Assembly: GCF_005876835.1 (NCBI RefSeq) | Contig: NZ_PPSW01000005.1 | Span: forward strand, 62,001 to 126,000 | Source of the DNA: Pseudoalteromonas phenolica | GTDB lineage: Bacteria > Pseudomonadota > Gammaproteobacteria > Enterobacterales > Alteromonadaceae | Length of the DNA stretch: 64,000 bases | Direction of reading: 5' to 3' | Shown here: positions 23,373 through 32,775 of the stretch, one piece after another | Layout of the letters: each line of letters starts with the position of its first letter | Numbering within the stretch: the first letter of the stretch is position 1 | The notes under the pieces: generated by a model | Database searches by the model: none | The model's input: the letters and a program-made list of their open reading frames with translations, nothing else | What the model was told of the DNA's origin: nothing | Translations under genes and position numbers: made by a program

Positions 23373-24383
23373 ATGAGTAAACCAAAAGTTGCGATTTTAG
23401 GGTTTGGTTTGTTGGGGCGTGTTGCAGCATTGATGCTGATGGAGCGCTACCAACTGAGTATCTTTGAGAAAGACGACGCACAAGCAAATAACAGCGCCGG
23501 TGTGTTAGCGGCAGCCATGTTAGCGCCGTTGGCTGAGTCGGTTATTTGTGAAGCAGATTTAGCCGAAGATGGCTTAAAAGCCATGGCGCTTTGGCCCGAG
23601 CTTTTGGCAAAACTTTCTTCCCCAGTATTTTTTCAACAAGCAGGCACTCTCGTTGTTGCACACCAGCAAGACAAAGGCGACTTACAAAGTTTTTCTCAGC
23701 GCTTAAAACCACTCGCTGGACACCAAGCACACATAGCCGATAGCCGAGATATTTCTCAGTTAGAGCCAGAACTTGCTGGGCGCTTTCATCAAGGCGTGTT
23801 TTTACCTTGTGAAGGTCAGCTCGACAATTTGGCTTTTTACCGCGCCAGTTTTGAGACCTTACAACAGCAAGATGTTGATTTTCATTTCGGTCAGTCAGTG
23901 CATTGCGAGCAAGGGCAAGTGAATGGTGAAGCATTCGATTGGATCATCGACTGTCGCGGCTTAGGTGCCAAAGATGAAGTGTCGGGTCTTCGCGGTGTAC
24001 GAGGTGAAGTAGCGCGCGTGTATGCCCCAGAAGTGACGTTAACTCGTCCTGTGCGTTTAATGCATCCTCGCTACCCAATTTACATCGCGCCGAAACCAAA
24101 TCATGAGTTTGTAATTGGTGCGACTGAAATTGAGTCGCAAGATAATGGCCCGATCACGGTGCGCTCTACTCTTGAGTTGTTGTCAGCTGCCTACACGGTA
24201 CACAGCGGCTTTAGTGAGGGCCGAGTAATGTCGATTAACTCTGGGCTAAGACCTGCATTTGTTGATAATCGTCCAAACATTGAGGTGAAAGACAACCTCA
24301 TCCAAATTAATGGCTTATATCGCCATGGTTATTTACTTGCACCTTTTGTGGTGCAGCAAGCACTGAGCAAGGGGTTACTTTGA
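23373..24383 (+). CDS. thiO: Glycine oxidase ThiO-like FAD enzyme
   Basis: A DAO-family FAD oxidoreductase of 336 residues with the dinucleotide motif ILGFGLLGRVAAL at the N-terminus and the C-terminal FAD/substrate block GLRPAFVDNRPNI. It oxidises glycine to the iminoacetate (dehydroglycine) used for the thiazole ring. Presence of ThiO and absence of thiH here indicates the oxygen-dependent route. Its TGA overlaps the TTG of thiS. Confidence 0.9.
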   Translation: MSKPKVAILGFGLLGRVAALMLMERYQLSIFEKDDAQANNSAGVLAAAMLAPLAESVICEADLAEDGLKAMALWPELLAKLSSPVFFQQAGTLVVAHQQDKGDLQSFSQRLKPLAGHQAHIADSRDISQLEPELAGRFHQGVFLPCEGQLDNLAFYRASFETLQQQDVDFHFGQSVHCEQGQVNGEAFDWIIDCRGLGAKDEVSGLRGVRGEVARVYAPEVTLTRPVRLMHPRYPIYIAPKPNHEFVIGATEIESQDNGPITVRSTLELLSAAYTVHSGFSEGRVMSINSGLRPAFVDNRPNIEVKDNLIQINGLYRHGYLLAPFVVQQALSKGLL

Positions 24384-24586
24384 ACGTTACTTTAAACGTA
24401 GTATTCAATGGTCAACAAGTCGCGTTAACCGATACTAATTTACAAGCATTTATTGAATCGCAAGGCGCAGTACCACCATTTGCAGTGGCTGTGAATGGGC
24501 AATTTGTGCCGCGCAGCCAATGTGCTGTGGCTGAATTAAAAGAGGGCGATCAAATCGAGTTATTGTCGCCTATTCAAGGGGGATAA
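24380..24586 (+). CDS. thiS: Sulfur carrier protein ThiS
   Basis: A 68-residue ubiquitin-like protein ending in Gly-Gly (LLSPIQGG), the group adenylated by ThiF and turned into a thiocarboxylate to give sulphur to the thiazole. The start is TTG, overlapping the thiO stop by 4 bases, which suggests coupled translation. It lies one base before thiG. Confidence 0.93.
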   Translation: MNVTLNVVFNGQQVALTDTNLQAFIESQGAVPPFAVAVNGQFVPRSQCAVAELKEGDQIELLSPIQGG

Positions 24587-24587
24587 A

Positions 24588-25373
24588 ATGCATAAACCAC
24601 TTACCATTTATGGCGAAACCTTTGATAGCCGTTTATTGATAGGCTCAGCGCTTTATCCGTCTCCGCAAATTATGCAGCAATCGCTGATGGCATCGCAGTC
24701 GCAAATTGTGACTGTGTCGTTGCGACGTCAAAATTCAGTTGAAGCTGGGCAAGATTTTTGGCAATTAATCAAAGACACAGGGCTGCGCGTATTGCCTAAC
24801 ACAGCTGGGTGTCACAGTGTGAAAGAAGTGGTGACCTTGGCGCAAATGTGCCGTGAAGTCTTCGATACTGATTGGATCAAATTAGAGTTGATTGGCGATG
24901 AGTATAATTTGCAGCCTGATCCCGTGGCTTTACTAGAAGCGACTGACATTTTGATTAAAGATGGCTTTAAAGTACTGCCTTATTGTACCGATGACTTAGT
25001 GATCTGTCAGCGACTGGCCGATTTGGGGTGTGAGGTATTGATGCCTTGGGGCGCACCAATTGGCACAGGCAAAGGGTTAATTAATCCTTATAATTTAAAA
25101 ACCATTCGTGAGCGCCTGCCAGAGCATACTCTCATTGTGGACGCAGGCTTAGGCTTACCGTCGCATGCTTGCCAAGCGCTTGAGCTAGGTTATGATGCGG
25201 TACTATTAAACTCGGCCATTGCTGGTGCTGGTTGTCCGGTGACTATGGCCAAAGCGTTTAAATCGGCAGTAGAAGCAGGGCGTTTTAGTTATGAAGCCAA
25301 AGCCATGCCTGAAAAAGAGGTGGCGGCACCTTCTACGCCGACCATGGGGATGCCGTTTTGGCACCAAGATTAA
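24588..25373 (+). CDS. thiG: Thiazole synthase ThiG
   Basis: A (beta/alpha)8 enzyme of 261 residues joining deoxyxylulose 5-phosphate, dehydroglycine and ThiS-thiocarboxylate into the thiazole phosphate. Family landmarks include [25 protein letters not shown], the [10 protein letters not shown] segment with the Schiff-base lysine region, [15 protein letters not shown] and [10 protein letters not shown]. It starts one base after thiS. C-terminal extension of about 20 residues ([18 protein letters not shown]) is common. Confidence 0.96.
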   Translation: MHKPLTIYGETFDSRLLIGSALYPSPQIMQQSLMASQSQIVTVSLRRQNSVEAGQDFWQLIKDTGLRVLPNTAGCHSVKEVVTLAQMCREVFDTDWIKLELIGDEYNLQPDPVALLEATDILIKDGFKVLPYCTDDLVICQRLADLGCEVLMPWGAPIGTGKGLINPYNLKTIRERLPEHTLIVDAGLGLPSHACQALELGYDAVLLNSAIAGAGCPVTMAKAFKSAVEAGRFSYEAKAMPEKEVAAPSTPTMGMPFWHQD

Positions 25374-25408
25374 AAAATAGAAATAGATAAAGAATTTAGG
25401 AGTCTGAG

Positions 25409-26944
25409 ATGTCAGAAGTTGTTTGGAGTATTGCAGGCTCAGACAGTGGTGGTGGCGCTGGTATTCAAGCCGACCTAAAGGCCATGCACAGTTTTGGTGT
25501 ACACGGCTGTACGGTGATCACGGCACTTACCGCACAAAACAGCCTTGGGGTTGACGCCATAAACCCTGTTAGTAATGCCGTGATTGAGTCTCAGCTCAAT
25601 GCACTGACGCAAGATATGCCTGCAAAAGTGATTAAGATAGGCTTGCTTGCCAATATCGCGCAAGTAGAGTTAATCGCCGAGCACATTGCCCATTACAAAA
25701 AAACGTGGGCGGTGCCGCCAGTGGTCGTGTATGACCCAGTTGCCATTGCAACCAGTGGTGACACTTTAACTGAAGAAGACACAGTTGACGCACTGAAAAA
25801 GTACCTCTTCCCGCTGGTGGATGTGATCACGCCAAATACACACGAGACACAATTACTCACTGGTATTTACCTTATTGGCCCAAGCTCAGTGATTGAAGCC
25901 GCCGAAAAGCTACAGGCTTTTGGTGCTGGTTCTGCGGTGATCAAAGGCGGTCACTGGGATTACCCGAAAGGCTACTGTATAGATTATTGTCGCAGTGACA
26001 GCCAAGAAGAATACTGGCTAGGAAACGAAGCGGTAGTCACTCCGCATACCCATGGCACAGGCTGCAGCTTATCGTCATGTATCGCGGCTTGTCTTGCCAA
26101 AGGTTACCCGTTAAAAGATGCATTTATTTTAGGTAAAGCGTATATCAACCAAGGTTTAGCAGCTGCCGAGCGTTATGGCGAAGGCATTGGTCCTGTGGCT
26201 CATACAGGCTTCCCAGAAGACTTAACGCATTTCCCGCAAGTGATAGAGCCGGGCAGTTGGTTAGCCGATGAACTAGAACTGGCCGCACCGGATGATTTTA
26301 ATTTTGCCGCAGGTTTTGCCGACACTAACGGTGAGCTGGAGCTTTATGCGGTTGTTGATACTGCTGATTGGATTGAAAAATGTTTAGCCGCAGGCGTACC
26401 GACCGTTCAACTGCGCATTAAAGATCCAAATGATCCGAATCTAGAAGCAGAGATCAAAACTGCCATCATGCTGGGTGAGAAATATCAAGGCCGAGTATTT
26501 ATTAATGATTACTGGCAGCTAGCCATCGAGCATGGCGCGTATGGTGTGCATCTTGGTCAAGAAGACTTAAGTGAGGCAAACCTATCGGCAATTCAAAATG
26601 CAGGTTTACGTTTAGGCGTATCGACACACGGCTTTTATGAAATGGTGCGAGCGCACAACTACCGCCCAAGTTACTTAGCCTTTGGAGCGATTTACCCAAC
26701 CACAACCAAAGATATGACAGGGCAAATTCAGGGCCTTGAAAAGCTCAAGCATTTTGTGCCGTTAATGAAAGCACATTACCCAACTGTGGCCATAGGCGGT
26801 ATTGATATTGCGCGTACTGAGCAGGTTGCCAGTACTGGTGTGGGCAGTGTCGCGGTTGTGCGTGCTATCACTTTAGCTGATGACCACCAAAATGCGGTTC
26901 TTGAGCTCAAAGCTGCAATTCGCAAAGGACGAGGTGAAGCTTAA
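25409..26944 (+). CDS. thiDE: Fused HMP(-P) kinase / thiamine-phosphate synthase
   Basis: Two enzymes in one 511-residue chain. Residues about 1-270 are the ribokinase-like ThiD, which phosphorylates hydroxymethylpyrimidine phosphate (SIAGSDSGGGAGIQADLKAM; the HGTGCSLSS anion hole). Residues about 300-505 are ThiE, a TIM barrel joining pyrimidine and thiazole units (VQLRIKD, FINDYWQLAIEHGAYGVHLGQEDL, FGAIYPTTTKD, AIGGID). The stop overlaps the thiF start by one base. The fusion makes the operon self-sufficient for TMP. Confidence 0.95.
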   Translation: MSEVVWSIAGSDSGGGAGIQADLKAMHSFGVHGCTVITALTAQNSLGVDAINPVSNAVIESQLNALTQDMPAKVIKIGLLANIAQVELIAEHIAHYKKTWAVPPVVVYDPVAIATSGDTLTEEDTVDALKKYLFPLVDVITPNTHETQLLTGIYLIGPSSVIEAAEKLQAFGAGSAVIKGGHWDYPKGYCIDYCRSDSQEEYWLGNEAVVTPHTHGTGCSLSSCIAACLAKGYPLKDAFILGKAYINQGLAAAERYGEGIGPVAHTGFPEDLTHFPQVIEPGSWLADELELAAPDDFNFAAGFADTNGELELYAVVDTADWIEKCLAAGVPTVQLRIKDPNDPNLEAEIKTAIMLGEKYQGRVFINDYWQLAIEHGAYGVHLGQEDLSEANLSAIQNAGLRLGVSTHGFYEMVRAHNYRPSYLAFGAIYPTTTKDMTGQIQGLEKLKHFVPLMKAHYPTVAIGGIDIARTEQVASTGVGSVAVVRAITLADDHQNAVLELKAAIRKGRGEA

Positions 26945-27681
26945 TGGCATTGGATGACAAAGAGCGGCTGCGTTACAGCCGCCACTTGTTACTCAAAGAA
27001 GTTGGTGAAGCTGGGCAAAATAAGCTGAAAAGTGCCAAAGTTGCCGTGGTCGGCTGTGGTGGTTTAGGCAGTCCGGCTTTACTGTATTTGGCGGCCTCAG
27101 GCATAGGGCAACTGACATTCATTGATGATGACGAAGTTGAGTTGTCTAACCTTCAACGTCAGATCATCTATAAGGTAAATCACCTTGGTCAAAGCAAAAC
27201 CAAAGCTGCGGGCAAGGTACTGGCCAGTCTAAATAATCAAATTTCACTGTATCCTGTGCACGCACGTTTAAGCGCAGAAAATTTAGATGTGTTATTGGCT
27301 GATGCCGACTTTATCCTCGACTGTAGTGATAACTTTAAAACCCGTTATCTACTGAATGAATACAGCCTTGCGAAGCAAAAAGTACTGATTTCAGGTGCAG
27401 CCATCGCAACCCAAGGTCAGGTGATGGTATTTGATTTTAGAAGTGAAAGCCCTTGCTATGCCTGCTTATTCCCAGAAGAGGGCGGGCAAGTAGCGCAAAA
27501 CTGCGATAACTTTGGAGTAATCAGCCCGTTGCTCGGCGTTATTGGCTCAATGCAGGCGCTTTATACCGTAAACATGATTTTAGGTCATCATAGTGGCAGT
27601 GTGTTTAAGCAAGTGGATGGTTTAACCCTAGAGCAGAAGTCATTTGGGCTATTTAAAGATCCAGAGTGTACACGTTGTTAA
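26944..27681 (+). CDS. thiF: ThiF, adenylyltransferase for ThiS
   Basis: An E1-like protein of 245 residues that adenylates the ThiS C-terminus. RYSRHLLLKEVGEAGQNKL, the nucleotide loop VVGCGGLGSPALLYLA and NLQRQI are family signatures, and two CxxC pairs (CYAC and CTRC near the C-terminus) should hold zinc. MoeB is the nearest alternative; the thi operon position settles it as ThiF. Last gene of the operon. Confidence 0.94.
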   Translation: MALDDKERLRYSRHLLLKEVGEAGQNKLKSAKVAVVGCGGLGSPALLYLAASGIGQLTFIDDDEVELSNLQRQIIYKVNHLGQSKTKAAGKVLASLNNQISLYPVHARLSAENLDVLLADADFILDCSDNFKTRYLLNEYSLAKQKVLISGAAIATQGQVMVFDFRSESPCYACLFPEEGGQVAQNCDNFGVISPLLGVIGSMQALYTVNMILGHHSGSVFKQVDGLTLEQKSFGLFKDPECTRC

Positions 27682-27781
27682 AATCAAGAAATTTAGCTAT
27701 TTTCTCGTCGAAATATAAATAACTGCTAACCTTTTAGATTGAATTCACAATTCTTTGTGTTTGCAAATTAAGGACGCAACA

Positions 27782-28624
27782 ATGAAGCTTCGATATGGGT
27801 TAGCCGCACTCTCGTTATTAAGTTCCTTCAATATATATGCCCAAAGTGAAGGTATTTCTTATAGTTACCTGACCGTGGGTAATGAATCTATCAGTTATAA
27901 AGAAACGGCCACACTTGTGCCAGTTAAATCTGATGCGAGTGTGAGCAACCTGATGCTCAACAGCGGTGGTTTGTACGACATTAATGAAACCTTTGCATTC
28001 TCTGTAGATGCGCTCGCGACTTTCTCACCGAATTCTGACAATGAAGAATGGACCCATGAAACATTTGGGGTTTATCAACGCAATCAATTTGAATACATTC
28101 ACGCCAGCACTCACCTTGCGTTGCACTATAAATTGACTGAAAACTTTAGAGTTATCGGTGGTACAGCGCTGTCACTTATTACTTATAAAAGAACAGGCAT
28201 TAATTTAAATTTACAAGATGGCTCGGTGATCAAAGGCGGCATGCAAGAAGAAAAGTCGAACGAGATTTATCTTGATGCAGGTATAGCCTACGAAAGTGGC
28301 AAGCTGTCAGAAAGTATGCGTTATGGTTTTAAGGCGACGGTAGGTCATACCATTTGGTCTGAAACTTATAACACGCAATTTGATGGATTAGACTTCGCGA
28401 CAGACACCTTACGCTACAACCTAGAAGCGAATGTCTCTTTTAAAGTTACCGAAGGTATTCATTTAGGTGCTTATGCGCGCTACTCAATGTTAGATAGAGG
28501 CCAAGAAGGCCCTGTTGAGTGGACGGGGACTTTAGTGGATAGAGAGTCTACTTTTGCTGTCGAATTTCCAGAAGGCGAAACAACCAATAGCAGCGTTGGT
28601 TTAATGTTACTTTGGGATCTATAA
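27782..28624 (+). CDS. Hypothetical outer-membrane beta-barrel protein
   Basis: The 280-residue protein begins with a signal peptide (LRYGLAALSLLSSFNIYAQ) and continues with alternating amphipathic strands of the kind seen in small outer-membrane barrels, ending in a hydrophobic strand with a terminal Leu (VGLMLLWDL). I recognise no specific family. The ATG at 27782 has AAGGA 8 bases upstream; an upstream in-frame ATG at 27755 has no signal-peptide logic. Although 100 bases after thiF, it has no clear link to thiamine. Confidence 0.7.
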   Translation: MKLRYGLAALSLLSSFNIYAQSEGISYSYLTVGNESISYKETATLVPVKSDASVSNLMLNSGGLYDINETFAFSVDALATFSPNSDNEEWTHETFGVYQRNQFEYIHASTHLALHYKLTENFRVIGGTALSLITYKRTGINLNLQDGSVIKGGMQEEKSNEIYLDAGIAYESGKLSESMRYGFKATVGHTIWSETYNTQFDGLDFATDTLRYNLEANVSFKVTEGIHLGAYARYSMLDRGQEGPVEWTGTLVDRESTFAVEFPEGETTNSSVGLMLLWDL

Positions 28625-28634
28625 ATGTAATTCA

Positions 28635-28674
28635 TTGTGATCAACTAGAGCATATAGATACTAGTTGATCACAA
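28635..28674. terminator. Bidirectional hairpin between convergent genes
   Basis: A perfect 14-bp inverted repeat (TTGTGATCAACTAG / CTAGTTGATCACAA) with a 12-base loop. The right arm covers the stop codon of the minus-strand regulator. Each arm contains GATC, a Dam site. Clear T-tracts are lacking, so it may protect 3' ends more than terminate. Confidence 0.65.
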
Positions 28675-30685
28675 AACCTTGCACATCACCTTGAATAGGT
28701 TTGAGCTCAGCAAACAAAATTGCATTTTGTGCTGAGTTAACATGGAACTGGTTGATGAAGTGTTGATTACTCTCCATGACTTTTTTAGCTTCTTTGGTTG
28801 TTAAGTTATAACGCCAAATTCCTGAATCCTTTCGATAAAAGTAAACCTTGTCTTCTATTAGTTGAAAGTTGAGCCAGTTTATATTGCTAAAATCTTTGAT
28901 AAGTAAAGTCTCTTTACCCTCAAAAAAACGCCACAGTCCAGCTTGGTTCCTTTTTGAGTAAATCAGCCCGCCTTGATATTGATACCCACTATAGCCACCA
29001 TACTGTGTTAATTGAGAGTGTATTAAAGTCGTTTTGTTAAACAGCCATAATTGCCATTGACCGCTTTTTTGACTGCTATAGATGATGTTTTTATCGTCTT
29101 GGCTATAGTTTGCAACATACGCTTTGTGCTCAGCAGTTATGAGTTTATTCACTTCATTGGTGAGTAATTTAAGCTCATATAAAGCGCCCTGTTTTTCAAA
29201 AAGTACATGCTCTTCTTGGTTATCAGCTTGAAAGCGTCTAAAGCCAAACTCAAATGGCAGTGAGATTTTGTGTAATGCTTCGCCTTTAAGTTGCCATAAA
29301 TCATGCGTGCCCATCATATCTGAGAGAAACAACAGTGACTGATTATCAGTTTGCCTTGGTAGACGGTTGAGCGCGGCATTGTTAAGCATGGTTTGAGTTT
29401 TTTGTGTGTTGAGGTCATATCTTTTTATACTACTGCTAGGGTGATATTGAGTCGCGAGTAATACCTTACCATTAGGAGAGAAGGTACTGGTAATTGACTC
29501 AACCGGATAGCTCAGCTGTTTGATGATGTGTTCAGAACCGCTTTGAGTATCAACTTGTAGTAAGGTTTTTTCTGCAGTAAAAAACAGCACATCATTTTCT
29601 GCGTCCCATGCTAAAGCGCCAACCACATACGGTACAGAATAAGTTGCCAGCTTTTCCAATGTATGGGTATTTAGCACATGAATTTCACTGCGATCAGACT
29701 CAAGATATCGAGCAAATGCTAAACGAGGTTGAGTAGGGTGAGCGGCCAATCGAAAGTCGCCATTTAAAGCGGCGTGTTTTTGTGGCAAGGATATTTGCTC
29801 TAGTACCTGAGTTGCTATCTTAAATTGATATATTTTATAGGGCGTAGCGTTACTTTTTCTTGCTTGAATAAAGAGCCTTTTCATATCGTAGTGCCATGCA
29901 ATTTTGACATCTGAAAACTGACTACAATCTAGCAACGTCTTTTTATCAAAAGAAGCGAGTGATACCTGTTCTATTAAGCAGCTTTCTCTATTTTGAGAAA
30001 CCAGTCCGATGACTTTCCCATTTGGAGCAAGTCGAATATCTCGAACGTCAGTCAGGTTTATGGGCAATACTTTAGGGATGTTTTTATTTACCTTCAAGTA
30101 AAGAGATGCTTGACCATTTACATCAGTATTAATGAATAACACTTGCCCGTCTTTTGCACTGCTGAGCTTGGTTTCTACACCATCGAGCGCGGTAAATCTA
30201 AACTGGCTAAACTCAGTTTGTTTGCTCTTTTCTTCTGTGTTCTGCAAAGTGTTATGTATGTATAAGAAAAAAAGCGATATAAGCAAAAAAGTGCAAATGA
30301 CGATGGTTACCCATCTATTTTGAAGTTTGACAGAGGGCTTTATCTTTGTTGAGCCCAATGTGTTATTAGGCCCAGACAGTATTTTTACAGGTGCGCAAAA
30401 TTGATACCCAAACTTTGGCTTGGTGACAATAAATTCAACATCTGGTGATAGCTGTTCTAGATGACTTCTAAGTTTAGAAATCGCTTTATTCACCGCACCG
30501 TCAGAGACGACTTGTTGTGGCCATGATAACTCAATTAATTTATCTCTCGATAGAACTGGTTCGCCACTTTGAATAAAGGCTAATAATAGGTGATACGACT
30601 TGGCTTCTAATAAAATGCTGCCTTCATTATGAAAAAGCGCTTTTTCTTGAGTATCAAAAATAATGTCGTGGATTTGATATTTCAT
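28661..30685 (-). CDS. CadC/ToxR-like membrane-bound transcriptional regulator with TolB-like repeats
   Basis: A 674-residue protein. Residues about 15-98 form a winged helix of the OmpR/ToxR kind (SRDKLIELSWPQQVVSDGAVNKAISKLRSHL in outline, then VTKPKFGYQF). One membrane span lies at about 124-144 (WVTIVICTFLLISLFFLYI). The periplasmic part (about 160-670) has repeated beta segments like TolB/WD40 propellers (SFSPNG, YSQDDKNIIYSS). Such proteins sense a periplasmic signal and act on a nearby promoter; the divergent esterase lipoprotein gene 122 bases away is the natural target (inference). Confidence 0.85.
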   Translation of the reverse strand: MKYQIHDIIFDTQEKALFHNEGSILLEAKSYHLLLAFIQSGEPVLSRDKLIELSWPQQVVSDGAVNKAISKLRSHLEQLSPDVEFIVTKPKFGYQFCAPVKILSGPNNTLGSTKIKPSVKLQNRWVTIVICTFLLISLFFLYIHNTLQNTEEKSKQTEFSQFRFTALDGVETKLSSAKDGQVLFINTDVNGQASLYLKVNKNIPKVLPINLTDVRDIRLAPNGKVIGLVSQNRESCLIEQVSLASFDKKTLLDCSQFSDVKIAWHYDMKRLFIQARKSNATPYKIYQFKIATQVLEQISLPQKHAALNGDFRLAAHPTQPRLAFARYLESDRSEIHVLNTHTLEKLATYSVPYVVGALAWDAENDVLFFTAEKTLLQVDTQSGSEHIIKQLSYPVESITSTFSPNGKVLLATQYHPSSSIKRYDLNTQKTQTMLNNAALNRLPRQTDNQSLLFLSDMMGTHDLWQLKGEALHKISLPFEFGFRRFQADNQEEHVLFEKQGALYELKLLTNEVNKLITAEHKAYVANYSQDDKNIIYSSQKSGQWQLWLFNKTTLIHSQLTQYGGYSGYQYQGGLIYSKRNQAGLWRFFEGKETLLIKDFSNINWLNFQLIEDKVYFYRKDSGIWRYNLTTKEAKKVMESNQHFINQFHVNSAQNAILFAELKPIQGDVQGFVIN

Positions 30686-30807
30686 ACCTAGCCTAATGTT
30701 TTTTATACTTATTTTTTAGGTAAGCAAAAGGTAACGATAAATTCGATTAAAGGTTGTGACAATAATGTAGCAGCAAATTTAGTCTCTTGGCAAAACAGGA
30801 GAGACAA

Positions 30808-32628
30808 ATGAAAAAGTTATTATTAACCCTTGTATTGTCTGGTTTCTTACAAGCTTGTGGAAGCCAGAGTCACCCCACAGAGCAGGTTGAACTGAATGAC
30901 ACACCAGAGGAAACCTCAAGTGATTTACACTCAAGTTTGGGAGGTCATTTTTATACCTTGGCCTTCCCTGAAGGTGGACTTAAAGAAGGAAAAGCATACA
31001 AGTTATTATTTGCTTTTCATGGTTCAGGAGGAACAGAACAGCGCATGCAACGCATGACGAGATTTGAGTTATTAAGCGATGATTACCTTGTGATTTACCC
31101 TAAATCTAAGGAGGTCGAGTGGGATGAAGGGTGTGAGTGCAACATAGCACATCGTTTAGGCGCTAAAGATGTCGAATTTATCGTTCAGCTGATTGATAAA
31201 ATGCATGCTGAATATAATTTGTTGGAAGGCGAAAACTATGCGGTGGGCTTTTCTCAAGGAGGGCTGTTCAGTCAAAATATGCTATGTAAGTTCAGTGAAA
31301 AGTTTCAAGCTGTCGCAAGTGTGGCATCGCCTATGTCAGATAGGTTATCGAGTATATGCAGTATTACCGATCCAACAAGTTATATGTTAGTTCAAGGCAC
31401 CGCTGATAGAGTCTTACCTTATCAAGGTTTGGTTCATCATAACTTTGGGCTTATTTCGGCGCCTAAAGCAGTCGAGTTGATTACTAGCCAGACCATACCT
31501 GATGCCGTAGTGTCTGAAAGTGCGCCCAGTGAGCGCGTTACTGAGAAATTATATCGTTCTTCAACCGACACTAAATTATTAAGCAAATTAGTCAGCATTG
31601 ATGGAGGAGGTCATGCTTGGTCTTTTGAAAACTACTCAACCTCAAACCAGCTATTAGACTTTTTTAATCAAAGCAGCGCGTACGCTTTACCTGAATACTC
31701 AGCACTTTATACGGTGAATACTAAAAACTACCACGTTAGAAGTATGGGTAAACAAACTGAAAAGGGAGATGTGGTGATCCTCTCAGGCGCGAACAAGTTT
31801 TTTCACAGCGACTCCGCCTGGGCCTCACTTGTACAACCATTACTTGCGGAGCATGCAAGAGTGCATGTAATAGATAGGCTGGGGAATGCTTGGAGCTCCG
31901 ATGCAGAAGAACCTTCATTCAAACAACTGGCAGCAGATCTACCTGAACTACTAAGTTTATTAGGCACTAAAGAAGTAACATTCTTGAGTTTCGCCAACAG
32001 TAACTTAGCGACTCTCATGTACTTACATAATCCCAACCCTGAAATTCAGGTGAATGGTATTGTGTGGGCTGATCCCGATATTTTACTGCCTCACTCGATT
32101 GCTCAATATCAAAGTGGCGCGGTTGCGGGCCTGCGAAAATATAAAAGCGAATATGTTGAGCATGTACGTGGCGGAAATTGGACAGAAAAGAGTCGAGAGC
32201 GTATTGCCATTGAACGTGAAGAGATCGTCAAGCTCATTCCTTCAAACCATCAAGAGAAAATGGATTGGGTCTACTATGACCAAGTAACTGAGCTGCGGTT
32301 GCAAGTCGAAAATCAAGTAACACGTATAAAAGAAATGATGAGCTATCATGATGATCTGAATATTGCAGAGCCATTACAGCACAATATTAATGTGCCTATT
32401 AGTGTAATTGACAGCGACTTTGAGCGCTTAGATATTGCTCAAGCTAACGAGGAAGAAAAACCGAGTTTAATTCAATGGCAACAAGAGGGCACGAAATGGA
32501 GTAAAGATATTGCGAATAAAACTCAAGGACAATACTACGCACTTGAAAATGCCAGTCATCAAGTGTTTTTTGAGCACCCTGATACTGTCGTTAAAGCGAT
32601 ACTAGAGATATTAGAGCGTAATGATTAA
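30808..32628 (+). CDS. Lipoprotein with esterase domain and a degenerate second hydrolase domain
   Basis: A 606-residue lipoprotein: signal LLLTLVLSGFLQACG with lipobox LQAC. Residues about 40-285 match the PHB-depolymerase/feruloyl-esterase (LpqC-like) fold with a full triad: Ser149 in GFSQGG, Asp200 in GTADRV, His269 in GGGHAW. Residues about 295-606 resemble another alpha/beta hydrolase (VVILSGANKFF, HVIDRLGNAWSS), but where the nucleophile elbow is expected the sequence reads LSFANSN, with no GxSxG, so this half is probably inactive or a binding unit. ATG at 30808 follows GGAGAG. Substrate unknown. Confidence 0.75.
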   Translation: MKKLLLTLVLSGFLQACGSQSHPTEQVELNDTPEETSSDLHSSLGGHFYTLAFPEGGLKEGKAYKLLFAFHGSGGTEQRMQRMTRFELLSDDYLVIYPKSKEVEWDEGCECNIAHRLGAKDVEFIVQLIDKMHAEYNLLEGENYAVGFSQGGLFSQNMLCKFSEKFQAVASVASPMSDRLSSICSITDPTSYMLVQGTADRVLPYQGLVHHNFGLISAPKAVELITSQTIPDAVVSESAPSERVTEKLYRSSTDTKLLSKLVSIDGGGHAWSFENYSTSNQLLDFFNQSSAYALPEYSALYTVNTKNYHVRSMGKQTEKGDVVILSGANKFFHSDSAWASLVQPLLAEHARVHVIDRLGNAWSSDAEEPSFKQLAADLPELLSLLGTKEVTFLSFANSNLATLMYLHNPNPEIQVNGIVWADPDILLPHSIAQYQSGAVAGLRKYKSEYVEHVRGGNWTEKSRERIAIEREEIVKLIPSNHQEKMDWVYYDQVTELRLQVENQVTRIKEMMSYHDDLNIAEPLQHNINVPISVIDSDFERLDIAQANEEEKPSLIQWQQEGTKWSKDIANKTQGQYYALENASHQVFFEHPDTVVKAILEILERND

Positions 32629-32775
32629 TTACTTTTCTAATTCGTGATGGCCAGCGAGCTTACTAGGAGTTGCGTGGGCTAATTTGACGTTTTTGTCAGT
32701 ACAGTACTTTACCTCCTCGAGATTACTCCTAAACTTATAGGTGAGTAAATCAGGCTTACAGAGCATGGAATTAAG

